Of a stretch of 64,000 nucleotides of DNA, positions 21,201 to 32,024 are shown one piece after another. Made by a program: the position numbers and the translations under genes. Below the pieces are notes generated by a model that searched no databases, had not been told where the DNA came from, and saw only the letters and a program-made list of their open reading frames with translations. Numbering within the stretch: position 1 is the first letter of the stretch; every line of letters begins with the position of its first letter. Source of the stretch: Tribonema minus (taxonomy: Eukaryota > Sar > Xanthophyceae > Tribonematales > Tribonemataceae); the NCBI GenBank assembly GCA_017506865.1, contig JAFCMP010000528.1:1-64000 (forward strand). Reading direction: 5' to 3'.

Positions 21201-21229
21201 ACCCCCCCCCCCCCCCCCCCCCCCCCCCG
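21201..21229 (+). repeat. Poly(C) tract
   Basis: An uninterrupted run of about 27 C lies in GC-rich DNA with no supported gene. Further C-rich blocks follow at 21360-21430. Confidence 0.8.
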
Positions 21230-21864
21230 GAGGGTACACCCCCCGCCCCTTAAGAGCTTACGTAATCGCACACTCACATAAAAAAAAACGTTGGGGCGGG
21301 ACACTCACCCCTCAGCGCGCGCACTCAAACTGCGCGCCCTCTATCTCCTCGCCGTCGCCGTACTCCGCCGCCGCCGCTGCGCCCCCCTCCTCCTCCACCC
21401 CCCCTCCCCCGCCGCCCCCTCACACACCCCTGTTGTAGTCCTCGCCGCTGCTCGCGCAGGGGTAGCAGAAGGGCCACAGGACGCCGGCGCGGGCTGCGCA
21501 GGAGCGTCACAGGTGCAGTGTAACTGTAAGATACGTGCGTGCGCGTGACGCAGGGCACCGCCACGGAGCGCTGCTGCAGGTGAGCGGCGCGTCACCCTTG
21601 AAGTACTGTACTGTACAGCGCGCGGATTCACAGCCATGGCACGCTGTTGCATGTGGAGGTACATGGCACGTCGCAGTTGAAGCCGCCGCTGTGATGCAAA
21701 CATACAGCTGGACAAGTGAGTATGCGACAAGCCCTTCCTACGCCGTCGCGCAAACATGGGACGTCGCGCGTGAAAGCCCACGGTGCAGGGGGGCTCACAG
21801 CCAAAGCGCTCTGCGCCGCTGAGACAGTGCAGGCATGTCGGAGTGCTGCACTTCAACATGAGTA

Positions 21865-22320
21865 AAGAATTTCAAGTCTCGCCGGTTTGAGCACTGCCGC
21901 TGATTCTCGCGCGGACGGCTTCATGCATGAAGTTTATTGGCCTCATCAGCCCTGGCCCTAACCCTACCTCCTTCAGGGTCATGTAATGCATTGCGCTTGT
22001 GGCGCTCGTCGATCCTGCCCGCCTCAGCTCACTAATGCACACTTCAAACAAGAGCGACGGCGGTGTGATGAAGTTCAAGTCTCACCTGTCTGAGCACTAT
22101 CGCCGAGGCTCGCATGGACGGCCTCTATGATGGATGGCAGCCGCGCGCCGCGACGTGGGTCCAGTACAGGTGCGCAACGGCGCCCATATCAATGCGCGCC
22201 AAGTGCGGGCGGCACCTGGTGTAGGTAGGCGTATCATTGGTAGGTAGGGGTATCATTAGTGCAAGGATATGCTAGTGTGGTGCTGATGATCTCGCCCTCA
22301 CTCTGCGTGGACGAGCTCTA
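21865..22320. repeat. ~206-bp tandem repeat with telomere-like motifs nearby
   Basis: The block starting TTCAAGTCTC and containing GAGCACT...CGCC...CTCGC...GGACGGC occurs at about 21870 and again at about 22075. A shorter related block (ATCTCGCCCTCACTC) follows at 22288 and again at 22404. CCCTAACCCT occurs at 21957 and AGGGTTAGGGTTAGGG at 22457, giving the area a subtelomere-like character. Confidence 0.5.
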
Positions 22321-22456
22321 CAAATCGCAGCGTGTAAGCGTCTCACAGCGTATGCATGCTCACATAAAGCAGAGCCGTGTTTTCGCACAGGTTTTGTGAT
22401 GACAATCTCGCCCTCACTCCGCGATGAAGCGTCGTATGGTGCGCAGTGCTCAGTGT

Positions 22457-22475
22457 CTAGGGTTAGGGTTAGGGA
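22457..22475 (+). repeat. Short interstitial telomere-like repeat
   Basis: Just under three GGGTTA units occur in gene-poor repetitive DNA. Single CCCTAACCCT pieces lie at about 21004 and 21957. Confidence 0.6.
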
Positions 22476-22813
22476 CGTGTGTGGGCCCGCAGTCGTGTGT
22501 GTCGACCTAGCGCCACTTTTCATTGTAATCAACATCACTGCGAAGATTTGGTGAGGGAGAGTCACATGCAGACACGTGTTGTGCGGCAGGCTGATTGCAG
22601 TGTACTGCATGAAGTTGATGTTGGTGCACGCTGCCAACCGAATGGCTGCAGCAGCTGAATCTGTCACGGAGCGTAGATACCTGACATTTATCTGAACTTG
22701 AACACCTAGCCTGGTCCTAAATACGTTTGGCACATCAGGCGCGCATCAGCGCATGCCAATGCCATGTTCTTGGCTTCCTGCCATGCACGATGTGGTTGTG
22801 CCGTTGGATTATA

Positions 22814-24163
22814 CTTCCTCCGTCCCATATGGTTTGAAACGTCCTCTCTACACGTGCAACACCGGCTGAGAAACATGCCATGGGAAGAAACACCGCTAAG
22901 CTTAAACAAGCATCAGGCCCAGGTCCAGCTTGTGTCAAAACCTCATTGCTCAACTCCTTGATGGGCTCTCAAACGGCCGGTATCCGTGACAGCAACTAAT
23001 CCACAGCATATAGCGCGCGCGGTCCCGCAGCTCAAAAACATATGCTGCTGGCTTTATGGCCATGAGTGATGTTGAAGCATTAGGTACACATGGCTCTTAC
23101 CTATATATCATCAAGCAAACATAAGGCAAACTTTAGAACCAACTTACAGCATATTTGGACTTCGCGCGCACTGCATACGCTGCATAACGCCAGGCGGCAT
23201 AAACTTCTTGCGCAACTTCAATTCCATACCCTCGGTTGGTGCATCAACACATCAACGTTGCATGCACTTGGCATGGGTGGCACTTTACACAAACTGTAGT
23301 ATAGCAGCAGTGAAGCTACGTCACAAGTTTCAGCACCCAGCCAGGGCGGTAACGTGCTCTAACTTACTGCCCTACGAAGGCTTCGTGATCCACTGCCTGG
23401 GACACCAGGGTCCACCAGTGAGGCCCCCAGGGCACCTAGCACCTGCTCCCTTGTGCTGAGGTCGCTGCTACAGCTTCTACAATAACATTGTAACGACATG
23501 TGTGGCTTCAAGGTTCGCTGAGGCTTTGATGGATGATCTGAAGCCTGCAGCCCCCTTGCCGAGCTGCAGTCGCAGGCAGCATCCCCGCTCCCAACACACA
23601 ATGGGTGCGCGACACACACAGAACACCAGCAGGTCGTGCAACCACGGTGCAGCACCTCTATTGCTGCCTGAAGGTATAACAAGCGTGCAACTCACGCTAG
23701 GTGGCGTTGGCTGCGAGCTGTAGCCACTTGCCTGTCAACCAGCTCCTTTCGTGACCTCCGAATGCAAAGCCGGATTACCGCCCTCATGCACCACCTGACT
23801 GCACGGTGTGCGTAGTAGTTCTGGACCTACTGCCATCATTAGCAGCTGTGAGCAAGCACTCCCGCTCATGTGCCGTGTACGGTGTGTCTGTGTGTGTGTG
23901 CGAGTGTGTTGTGTTTCGCGCCCTCGGCAAATTTGTCTGTTCGGCAAAATTTCGGTCAAAATTGCCCCCTAAAACAAGACGAAATCGCATTTAGAACCGT
24001 ATTTGACACACATAACCATTGAAGTTTGGATTTTTGAAGACATCATCGGAAAGCTTGAGACGTACACTTCCATTATCATTAGGGCACAATTGCTCAATCA
24101 TTGATTAGCACAAGTTGATCTTGAGCTCAAAATGATGTTTCAAAACATATGGGACGGAGGAAG
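22814..24163. mobile_element. Stowaway/Tc1-mariner-like non-autonomous element
   Basis: The element begins CTTCCTCCGTCCCATATG and ends with the reverse complement, extending to a ~28-bp imperfect inverted repeat (...TTTGAAAC). Each end is flanked by TA, the target duplication of Tc1/mariner transposons. The terminus closely resembles the CTCCCTCCGTCCC ends of plant Stowaway MITEs. At 1,350 bp it is longer than typical MITEs. No DDE/D transposase is visible. The right ~250 bp is AT-rich and transposon-like, while the middle is ordinary-looking DNA, so acquired sequence is likely. Confidence 0.7.
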
Positions 24164-24476
24164 TACATAGTTCACTTCATGTCAACCACATCTGGTCAAA
24201 GTATGTGTTCACGTCCGACAATGACGCCAACGGTTGAGAAAACATTCCAGAGTGTCTGCATGCATTGATGGTACCAGATACAGATGCTTCATACAGCAAA
24301 CGATCCACAAAAACTCTGCCATACTCTTGCGCTCATGTGCAAGCATCAGCACCGCACAGGCACGAGTGCAGCGACTAGACTGTACCACGTATAGGGCTGA
24401 GGCACGCATAGGCTGAGCCCAACGAAGAGGTCTGAAACACACAAGAATCGCTGTACATATATACTGCACCACACAC

Positions 24477-24543
24477 CTGCATCGCCTCGCTGCTGAAATG
24501 TTGCTTTGTCATGGGCGTCGACTCCATGGGCCGCTTATTCACC
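24477..24543 (-). CDS. Putative internal exon of an unrecognised gene
   Basis: The acceptor CACTTCGTAG and donor ATGCAG/GTGTGTGG bracket 67 nt that encode VNKRPMESTPMTKQHFSSEAMQ after one leading base. A second coding-like block lies upstream at 24675-24800. Neither has a motif I can name. Confidence 0.35.
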
Positions 24544-24674
24544 CTACGAAGTGCAGAAGGTACACAAGTAGCAATAAGAATTGCATCAATAGCGTAAACA
24601 CACATTGATGCCTCAATGAAACTGATGGTCTCCTCATTCACAGAACAAGAGCTACACGACAGTGCGACCACGCC

Positions 24675-24800
24675 TTGCATCTTTGTTGCGTAAGAAGTTC
24701 GTGCACAGCAGTTGGCAGCTTTTTGCACTTGGTCAAGGTCGCATGCACATCATCAAGGAAAACAGAGTCGGCAGCAGCAGCCAAATCAGCTGCTTTTTTG
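24675..24800 (-). CDS. Putative exon of the same unrecognised minus-strand gene
   Basis: The open stretch encodes a helical protein-like sequence (…AADLAAAADSVFLDDVHATL…PTAVHELLTQQR…). Its edges are uncertain because no strong donor is visible before the frame closes near 24660. It might share a gene with the exon at 24477-24543. Confidence 0.3.
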
Positions 24801-26079
24801 GAGATTTTTCCGATACACATTTGAGAACGCAGCCCAGCGTGCTGCAGGGTATGGCTGAGTAAACGAGATGGCACCAGGACATACCTGCTCTGGCGGCTGG
24901 TTGACCTGGCGAAAGCGACCCTAGCAGGAATATATGCCAGTGCAACAGCATGAAACCGCGTCTCATGGCTGCTTCACACTCGTCTCATGGCTGCTTCACA
25001 GCCTCACCGCCGCCATGCGTCCCCAACACGTCTCATGTGGATCTTTGTTTGTCACGAGTTGATGGTGGAAGCCTTGAAACGGGGCAAAGGTGGTGAAGCC
25101 GCCGGTCAAGAATGTGTGGCGGCTGAATGAGTTCGAAGCATGCGCCATCGTTGAGTGCACTGCCACCTGGCAACGAACTGGGCTTGAACTTTAGGCTTGA
25201 ACTTCAGGCTTGAAGTCGGTTGTGCAGGAGCTGTGCCGCTGGAAGAAGTTCTGCAGACTGTGCCGCTGGCTTTGGTGGCTGATCGACACATGCATCTGAA
25301 CCGAGCAAAAGGTACGTGAGCAGCGGCGTGCGTGCAGGTGCTCGTTGTTTTCAGAATCGCAAAACTGCATTTTGAGGAAAGCATGGCAGCGTGCAGGTGC
25401 TTCTGAACGATTATGAGCATATTCAAAGCTAAGTGGATCTGCAACAGCTGCTGCTTTCATCTAAGTCGCCTGTGTTATTGCTCACACTTTGCAGTGCATG
25501 CTACAGAAGGCCCGTTTTTGTGTGGCCTAATCTAGTTCACCCTGTTGAGCTGTAAACACGCGCGGGTGGAACTTGTGATCATTTACATTTTGACATCAGT
25601 GGCTACATTATGCACCTGAAAATGGTTGATGATCAGATATGAAAACCACACCTAGAAGTAGACAGTTTACGACTTCATGCAGATGTGTCATGACTCGATG
25701 CCCCGTGCCATATCACTTTATCTCGTAGATCTACATCTCAACATTGTCATGCTCTTTTAATGTAACCTTGTCTGAGCGGGAAGAGATTACCAGTGCACTC
25801 AAACATGCTGGTTCCTGTACGGCTGTTGCGCATGCGCGCAGTCATGTGCCTCGCGTTGTTGGCGGCACTGTTCCTCTTGCTTTGGAGGCTGCTACCATCA
25901 CGCCAGGCAACCTGTGTCACTGGTACTACATGTCAGGGTATGCACTGGCGAGAGCTGATGAGCTATGAGCACTCCATGTCCTTATCGGCACTGTCGACCT
26001 AGCTCTAGCCGAGTTGCATCAAGCTGCAACGCCTTCAATTGCCAGTGCTCACTGCCAGCTCCGCTCGCCCTGGCCGCAG
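24801..26079. other. Gene-free or unresolved stretch
   Basis: Small tandem repeats are present: a 22-bp duplication (CGTCTCATGGCTGCTTCACA) at 24959-25002 and three GCTTGAACTT-type units at 25190-25220. No exon is clearly supported. Confidence 0.4.
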
Positions 26080-26681
26080 GTTGAGCCGGGCCACGCGTGC
26101 AGTTCCTGGAGGGATTTACCTGCTCGCCCTTGTCAGCCACACCCATGAGGATGCCAGTCGGCCCACCATCAGCCCCAAGGTATGTATGTACCTCCAGTTG
26201 TGAAGCGTTAACTTAATCTCTCCACACACCTTAGCTGTCGGTACAATATTGTCACACATTTGACTTTGCGCTGCGATCTGCCTCTGTTCTGCTCATTGTA
26301 TCATGCCAACCGCCACATCATTCTTCCCAGGCACAATTCTGAGCCACACAGTAGCGATGTTTGCAATGCAATATGCCTGCATATAGTGTTGTAACATCGC
26401 CAGTTGCAACAGCGTTTTTGCCCACCTCAATCAACTGTGCGCAAGCGTGTTTGTTGAAGTTTGCACTGCAACTTCATTATGCACAATTGCCACATCATGA
26501 GGTGCATGCATGCGCGCCTTCAGTCAACGCTGACTCAAGCGCTCATCGCTGCATCGCGCAGGCGGGCAACCTCAGCGCGGCCATCGAAGGCCTGCGCATA
26601 GATGACGGGCTGCTCTTGGTAGGGGTAAAGACAGTGCTCGTCGGCAACGCCCGCCTCTACTTCCTACCCGACATCTTGCAG
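26080..26681 (+). CDS. Two in-phase exons of an unrecognised plus-strand gene
   Basis: Exon 26080-26179 lies between GCCGCAG and AAG/GTATGT and encodes LSRATRAVPGG...RPTISPK after one leading base. Exon 26562-26681 lies between CGCGCAG and CTGCAG/GTGATT and encodes 40 residues (AGNLSAAIEGLR...NARLYFLPDILQ). Both have good splice sites and the phase is continuous, so I believe they are real. I recognise no domain. Upstream and downstream exons are not secured; coding-like pieces at 31407-31503 and 31900-31990 may belong to the same gene, now interrupted by transposon DNA. Confidence 0.5.
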
Positions 26682-27910
26682 GTGATTGTGAAGTTTGTGT
26701 GCTTTGGCTGGGACTCGATGTGACCAACTGCCTCTTGCAGTCACAAGCTGTGTATACATGATGTATACATGTCTGCAGAGATGTTGCGCTTCAGTTTGTG
26801 CACCAACTGCGTCTTGCGATTACACACTGTGTGCATATGGCGTATACATGCCTGAGAAGATGGTGCGCTTCAGGTTGCATGGCGCAAGCTGCTAGCGTAC
26901 GCGGCTTTGCTGAGGGCTACTTTGTACACGTCATACTTGGAAGTATGGTTTTTGTTGGAGCATATGGCAGTTACATGCTCATTGACCTTTGCACGTTTGA
27001 CGGTTACGGCAGTTACACTTGCCGGTGGACAGACTACAATACATTCACTTCTAGCAGCACACGACTGGCGTCGGTCTTCTGTTGCATTTGTCCCCTTGAT
27101 GTCTAGCTCTGCGGGTGTGGCGCAACAGGGTAGTGAGCAACAGCTCTCTACGTTGCAACAGTTTTCAATGCACAACGTGCCTGCATGGTGTACACGAATG
27201 CTGTTGTGTGCAACTGCAGCGTACTGTAAGTGCTGTTGGACCTATTGTTTCGCACAACAGCCTGCATGAAGTCGTACCTCAAGACATAGTGGTATGCTTT
27301 TTGAGTACTTACAGCTTAGCATTGAAGCAAAGCATAAGAACAACGGTGCATCTGAGAGCGACGTTGCCTCTGCAACCATCCCGACCGCTGTGCGATCGTC
27401 TGTGCCCGTGAGCCCAACCACGGCATTGCTCTGCTGCTACTGTTACCTGTATGCCCCTGTGTGCAGAGGACCATTATGTACGTTTGAGCTGGCGCCCGGC
27501 GGCATGAGTGGGGGAAAGTGTGCTTCTGCAGCCGCAGCAGAGGCTCAAGGTGCGCAAACCGCTCATGCCAAACTTAACTTCAGATACTGTTATGAAGCTG
27601 TTGATACAGTGGTGATCCCTCAGACCTTGAAGTTGTTGAGAAGTTGTGTATATGTGCGCAGTAAGTAGATGGCACGCACAATGCCTGAGATGTGACACAA
27701 TCGCGTCACAGTGGAGACTGAGCATGTTCACATCCTTTGCAGAAGCAGCCACACTTCTAGGCAGTTAACCTTGCCACTGGGTGATGACTGCATGCGTGGA
27801 GTGAGCTTTTTTGAGGAGTCATAAAGCGGGCCGCATTTACATGCCGAACCCTAATTTCAAGCAGACAAAGGGTTGAGGCTAGTGCACGTGTGAGATCGGT
27901 GTGGTGTGTA
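26682..27910. other. Unresolved stretch, probably intron or intergenic
   Basis: Duplicated TGTATACATG motifs occur near 26750-26850. One 124-codon plus-strand ORF (27294-27668) lacks a recognisable domain. No exon is firmly supported. Confidence 0.35.
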
Positions 27911-27914
27911 GTTG

Positions 27915-28400
27915 TGATGACGTCTTTTATTGTTCAATATAATTTCCTTCAAGGTAAGTCATATTTCTATTTAATATGCTTTTATTTCATAAAAAAAAAA
28001 CTTGGGAGATATTTGCCACTTTGCTTTTTTATACTTGAAGTAGTTTTATTTTTGAAAGACAAACCCGTAAGAAAAGACATTGTATTCAAAAAAGTAAAAA
28101 AACATGTAATTTTTAAAACTGAATTTCAATAAAATAATCGTGAATGTTCACGATACTGAGCATTACAACCGACTTTGTTATCAATTATCTATTTGAAGTC
28201 AGACTGCTGTTCAAAAGGTAATCCAAACGGACGATTCTTGAAATATTTTTCAAAATGGTGGTCCTTAGAAGAGAACAAAGTGCTGTTTACTTCAAAGTCA
28301 ACACAACTGAGGCTGTGTATTCCAGGATACAACTGACCCAAATGTGTCTTGTTCTTAAAAATGCCGCACTTATAGTATTTCATAATTTAAAGCATGGTTG
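27915..28400. other. AT-rich compositional island
   Basis: About 480 bp are markedly AT-rich with long A and T runs, against a near-balanced neighbourhood. There is a perfect TCGTGAATGTTCACGA palindrome at about 28138. An 80-codon plus-strand ORF (27890-28132) and a 64-codon minus-strand ORF (28189-28383) use AT-rich codons. Neither resembles anything I can name. The right side ends at the hAT insertion. An organelle-DNA insertion or foreign DNA would fit the composition. Confidence 0.55.
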
Positions 28401-28401
28401 C

Positions 28402-28409
28402 CAGAGGAG
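28402..28409 (+). repeat. Target-site duplication, left copy (CAGAGGAG)
   Basis: The eight bases CAGAGGAG immediately precede the left hAT terminus and are repeated exactly after the right terminus (31210-31217). Eight base pairs is the duplication length made by hAT transposases. Confidence 0.9.
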
Positions 28410-31209
28410 TAGGGTTGGCAAAATCCGTATTTCTGAAAACCATATACTGATAAAATACCGTATTTTGCCGTATTTTCCGTATATACGTATTTCTAAACCG
28501 TATCTGACAAACGCATATCACCAGTACAGGCGTTTAAACTTCAACTTCAACTTCAAAAGTGAAGCAGCTAAACCAGACACTTGTAAAACATAAATACAAG
28601 CAAACACACTTGAAAATAACATCATGTATGTGCGTAATTAGCCTAGTGTAGATATTGCCCTACTCCTTCATCCCCCCATCTGCATGTTACATGTTGACAA
28701 CCTCTTCCTCCGCCGCCTCCATCACTGTAAGCATGACTTCCTCATCTGTCTTGCGCTCAGCAGCCTTATCATTGCCTTTAATGAACACTAGCTTCTCACC
28801 ACGCTCAAGTGCAAGCCTGCTGCGGCACTTAGGGTACACATTGCCCCACAGGGACCAGTTGCGCTCGGTTGCACATGCAGTCACGTGGAACGACAGCAGG
28901 CGCACTGCCACCCGCGACAAATGAGGAAAATGCTCGCGACCATAGGTCTGCCACCAGCCGCGGCGCATGCTGCTGTCAGCGAGCTCAACCTTGCCCTTAG
29001 GCAGCGATGTACGCTTGGTCAACGTAGGCAACGCAGCCCACATGGGCTCGGGAAGGGGTGCAAGCTGCAACTTGACAAGCTCAGCCTCAACAGCCTCTGC
29101 ATGCTCCCCTCCCCCCAGCTCCAGAAAGCACTCTTGCGCACCCTTGCTCTCTAGCCTGCTGAGTTTACTGAAAGGCAGAAACCACTCCCCATCAACCTTA
29201 TAGGCGTAGACAGGGTCAAGCACATATGCTGCAGGCCACGACTTGTCGAAGTGAGTGTTGTAGCGCCGCTCAAATAGTGGCAGCACAGGGGAGCGCTCGA
29301 CATTGTCAATGTGGTCATCGAAGTCTGCCGCATGCTGCAACAGCTGCTTCCAGATCGGCAGCATCTGACTCAACAGCGGCTTGTCGCTCTCAACCTGGTG
29401 AATGGCATCAGACACAGGCTGCACTAGCTTCTTCAGCGCTGCTGCCTCATCGAAAAAGTAGTATGCTGCCGCCCGCCCCCGTGCTGGCTCTACTGTGGCT
29501 GCAGTCGTAAACGCTGCCGCATGTGTGGTGCCCTCAGACACTTTACCCCAGCTGCGGTCGCCAACCATCAGCTTGATGGCCTCCTCGGAGTCGAGCAAGT
29601 CGGAGCAGATGAAGTGCAGGATGGCGAAGCGCGTGGGGCAGTGAGAGCGGACGGCCTTGTCTTTGCCGTACTTGAACTTCTGCTGCTCACGCAGGGCGCT
29701 GTGTATGGTCTCTGAGCCGTTGATGGTGTTGGACATCATATGCGCTTTGCCGTACGCTTTCTTGGACCAGTCGCATCGCGCATTCTTCTCGCCGTGTAGA
29801 TCCTTGATGAGAAGGGCCAGTGCGTGAGCCTGGCACCCCAGAAGCAGCCAAGTCGGGTGCTTCTGCTTCATCAGGTCCAGCGCCTTACGATTTGCCTGCA
29901 AAGTTATTGCAGGTGATGGAAAACATCATGAGGCACTGCAGGCATGTACCAAGATTTGCTCCAGTTTTTATGGCCACAACATGTGCATTTGCCAGCATAC
30001 TATCAATTCCTGTGTGAGCTGTGCTACTAACCACGTGTCAAGCGAAGAAAGGGAGCATCTGGATAAGCGCGCAAGCGTGGGGAGCTGGTTGACTTGCTTC
30101 CATTCGATTTATTACAATGATATGCTGCATTGCATGCACTGCTGGACTTATTGTAGCATATATTGCTGTCATTGCATGCAAATGACGCACTGGCAAAAAA
30201 CTTTCACACACCGTAGCAGCTTCTACAGCAGCACGTACCTTGGTATTGTCCATGACCATTCCCAGCAGCCTGTCCAGGTTCCCCCTGGTGACCTTCTTCG
30301 CCCACCGCATGTGCAGCTCCTCGATCCACTCCGCATTCTTGCAAACGCCTCGCGCTGGCTCCGTTGTCACGAAGTAGGAACCGCCCTTTGGCAACAGTGC
30401 GCAAAGGTTAACCAGCGGAGTGCCGTCTCCGCAATGCTTGCGCCTCCACCCATCGCTGGCAAGCTGGACGAGGTGCAAGGCATCGATCGCTTCCCAGACG
30501 TCGCGGCTGACGCGGTCGTGCTCCTTGTTCAGCATTGTCCCGGCCAAGGCTTTGCGGTTAGGCAGGTCGGCGCCAAGGGCAGCGAATGCTGCAACCAAGT
30601 CCTCCTGCTCAATCAGGTGGAACGCCACCCCGGACTTGTAGAAGAAGCGGGCAAGGCTGTTCCGTGCTTGAGTTATCTGGCCTGATGTAGCCATGTAAGG
30701 TGTGATGCCAGCAGCACCGCGGTGGCGTTTAGTGCCAGTCACCTCTACTTCCTCCTCGCCATCGCCAGCAGCAGCAGCAGCAGCGGCTGCTGCTTCGGCA
30801 GCAGCAACAGCTGCTGCACTGGCAGCAGTCGCTCTGAGGCATGCCTTGCTCTTAAGATGGTCGTTTGCTGCGCGCGAAGGGTTGCTGGCACCTAGCTTGG
30901 CTGAACAACGAAGGCAAACAAGCCGCACCTCGTGCTTCACTGAGTCCAGCTCGACACTGAATGACCCCCACCAGCCCGCCTGACCTTGGCGCTTTTGATC
31001 ACAACGCTTTTGATACAATGCTCTGGCCTGCTTGGCCAGGTCGGGGCCAGGATCGGCGGCATCCGCCATGCTGCACTGCTCTGTGTGACTTGAAAGAAGG
31101 AAATACGGCAAAATACGAATTTTGGCGCGCCAGAAATTGACATACGGCGTAGATACGGCGTATATACGGATATACGGTGTATCTACGGAATACGGTGTTG
31201 CCAACCCTA
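28410..31209 (-). mobile_element. Complete autonomous hAT transposon (2,800 bp)
   Basis: The element begins TAGGGTTGGCAA and ends TTGCCAACCCTA, giving 12-bp terminal inverted repeats. Many CCGTATTT/CGTATA motifs fill the first and last ~120 bp, presumably transposase-binding sites. It is flanked by a perfect 8-bp direct repeat and carries one intact two-exon transposase gene on the minus strand. The perfect duplication and open coding frames point to a recent insertion. The elements at 9822-16481 and 13353-14082 share the TAGGGTTGGC terminus. Confidence 0.93.
28687..31069 (-). CDS. hAT-family transposase (two exons)
   Basis: The gene consists of exon 1 (31069-30239, 277 codons) and exon 2 (29895-28687, stop TAA), joined by an AAG/GTACGT...TTTGCAG intron; the product is about 679 residues, a normal hAT length. 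A BED-type zinc finger lies at ~33-80 (WWGSF...CLRC...HLKSKAC), followed by an Ala-rich linker. Catalytic-type acidic residues are Asp in SDGW (~205), Asp in VMDNTK (~274) and Glu in CATERNWSLW (~620). A GCQAHALALLIKD segment early in exon 2 matches the conserved Cys...His region before the insertion domain. The C-terminus has the RVAVRLLSFHVTACATERNWS dimerisation-type block. Cut-and-paste transposition is the expected role. The ATG at 31069 is chosen because it precedes the BED finger and lies just inside the subterminal repeats. Confidence 0.9.
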
Positions 31210-31217
31210 CAGAGGAG
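31210..31217 (+). repeat. Target-site duplication, right copy (CAGAGGAG)
   Basis: This is an exact repeat of 28402-28409, directly after the right hAT terminus. Confidence 0.9.
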
Positions 31218-31406
31218 GCATGTGCTTCCTAACTAGAGGTATTCGATGATGAGGCTATATCTCAGCATGCTGCCAGGAAGGTGGCTGTATCATCAATCCT
31301 TGGTTGGGGTTATGCAAGCATCACGTGCCAGTCAGATAGTTTTTTTCTGCTAGTCCATAGCTTTGGTACTGAATGCCCCCCCCCCCCCCCTCGGCCGCCT
31401 TCGCAG

Positions 31407-31990
31407 GATGATGGCATTGGCGACCCCCGGCCAACTTATCGCTAAGTTCACCATTACCATCGAGGATAACGTGGACGCCATCATCAGCTACGGCCAGGGT
31501 CCCGTATGGTGCGTTGCTGCGCTGGCAGGCATGCGCGCGGCGAAGTGAACAAGTGCCACCTGCGGCCTTGACGTGAGTACTGTGCTGACGTCAACTTCGA
31601 ATCGTACATATGCGTAATATTTTTTTTTGCGTGCTGCAAAGTATGATGTCTTTTATTTGCAAATTAGACCTGTACTTCAAAGTCTGAAAAAGCACGCGCC
31701 TGCTGTCGCACGGTGTGGCGCACACCACGAGCACCCGCGTCGCGGCCTCGACGCATGTGAGTGTATGAAGCGGCGACCAAGGTTATTGGTGGAAGGCTCT
31801 TGCGGCTACCATCCCTTGTCACCTAGAGCTCTACGATCTTTTGATTCGTTTTCATATATAGTGTGTGTGTGTGCACGTGTGCACGCGCTCTTGGTGCAGT
31901 ACAGCGAGGGCTACGATATAAGAGCGGATCCATCCTGCCAGCCTCGCCACTCTTACACTGTGACCGCTCCCAAGTCGTGCTGGAGCTCAT
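31407..31990 (+). CDS. Possible exons of an unrecognised plus-strand gene
   Basis: 31407-31503 follows a pyrimidine-rich CCGCCTTCGCAG acceptor and ends at CCC/GTATGG. It encodes (after one base) MMALATPGQLIAKF...SYGQGP. 31900-31990 follows CTTGGTGCAG and continues in the same phase (YSEGYDIRADPSCQ...). Both read like protein but show no domain I know. They lie just beyond the hAT insertion and could continue the gene seen at 26080-26681. Confidence 0.3.
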
Positions 31991-31992
31991 GT

Positions 31993-32024
31993 AGGGTTAG
32001 ATAAAAAAAACTTAATCTAACCCT
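31993..32024. repeat. Small inverted repeat built from telomere-like sequence
   Basis: AGGGTTAGAT and its exact reverse complement ATCTAACCCT are separated by a 12-nt A-rich loop. This makes a perfect 10-bp stem. Confidence 0.7.
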
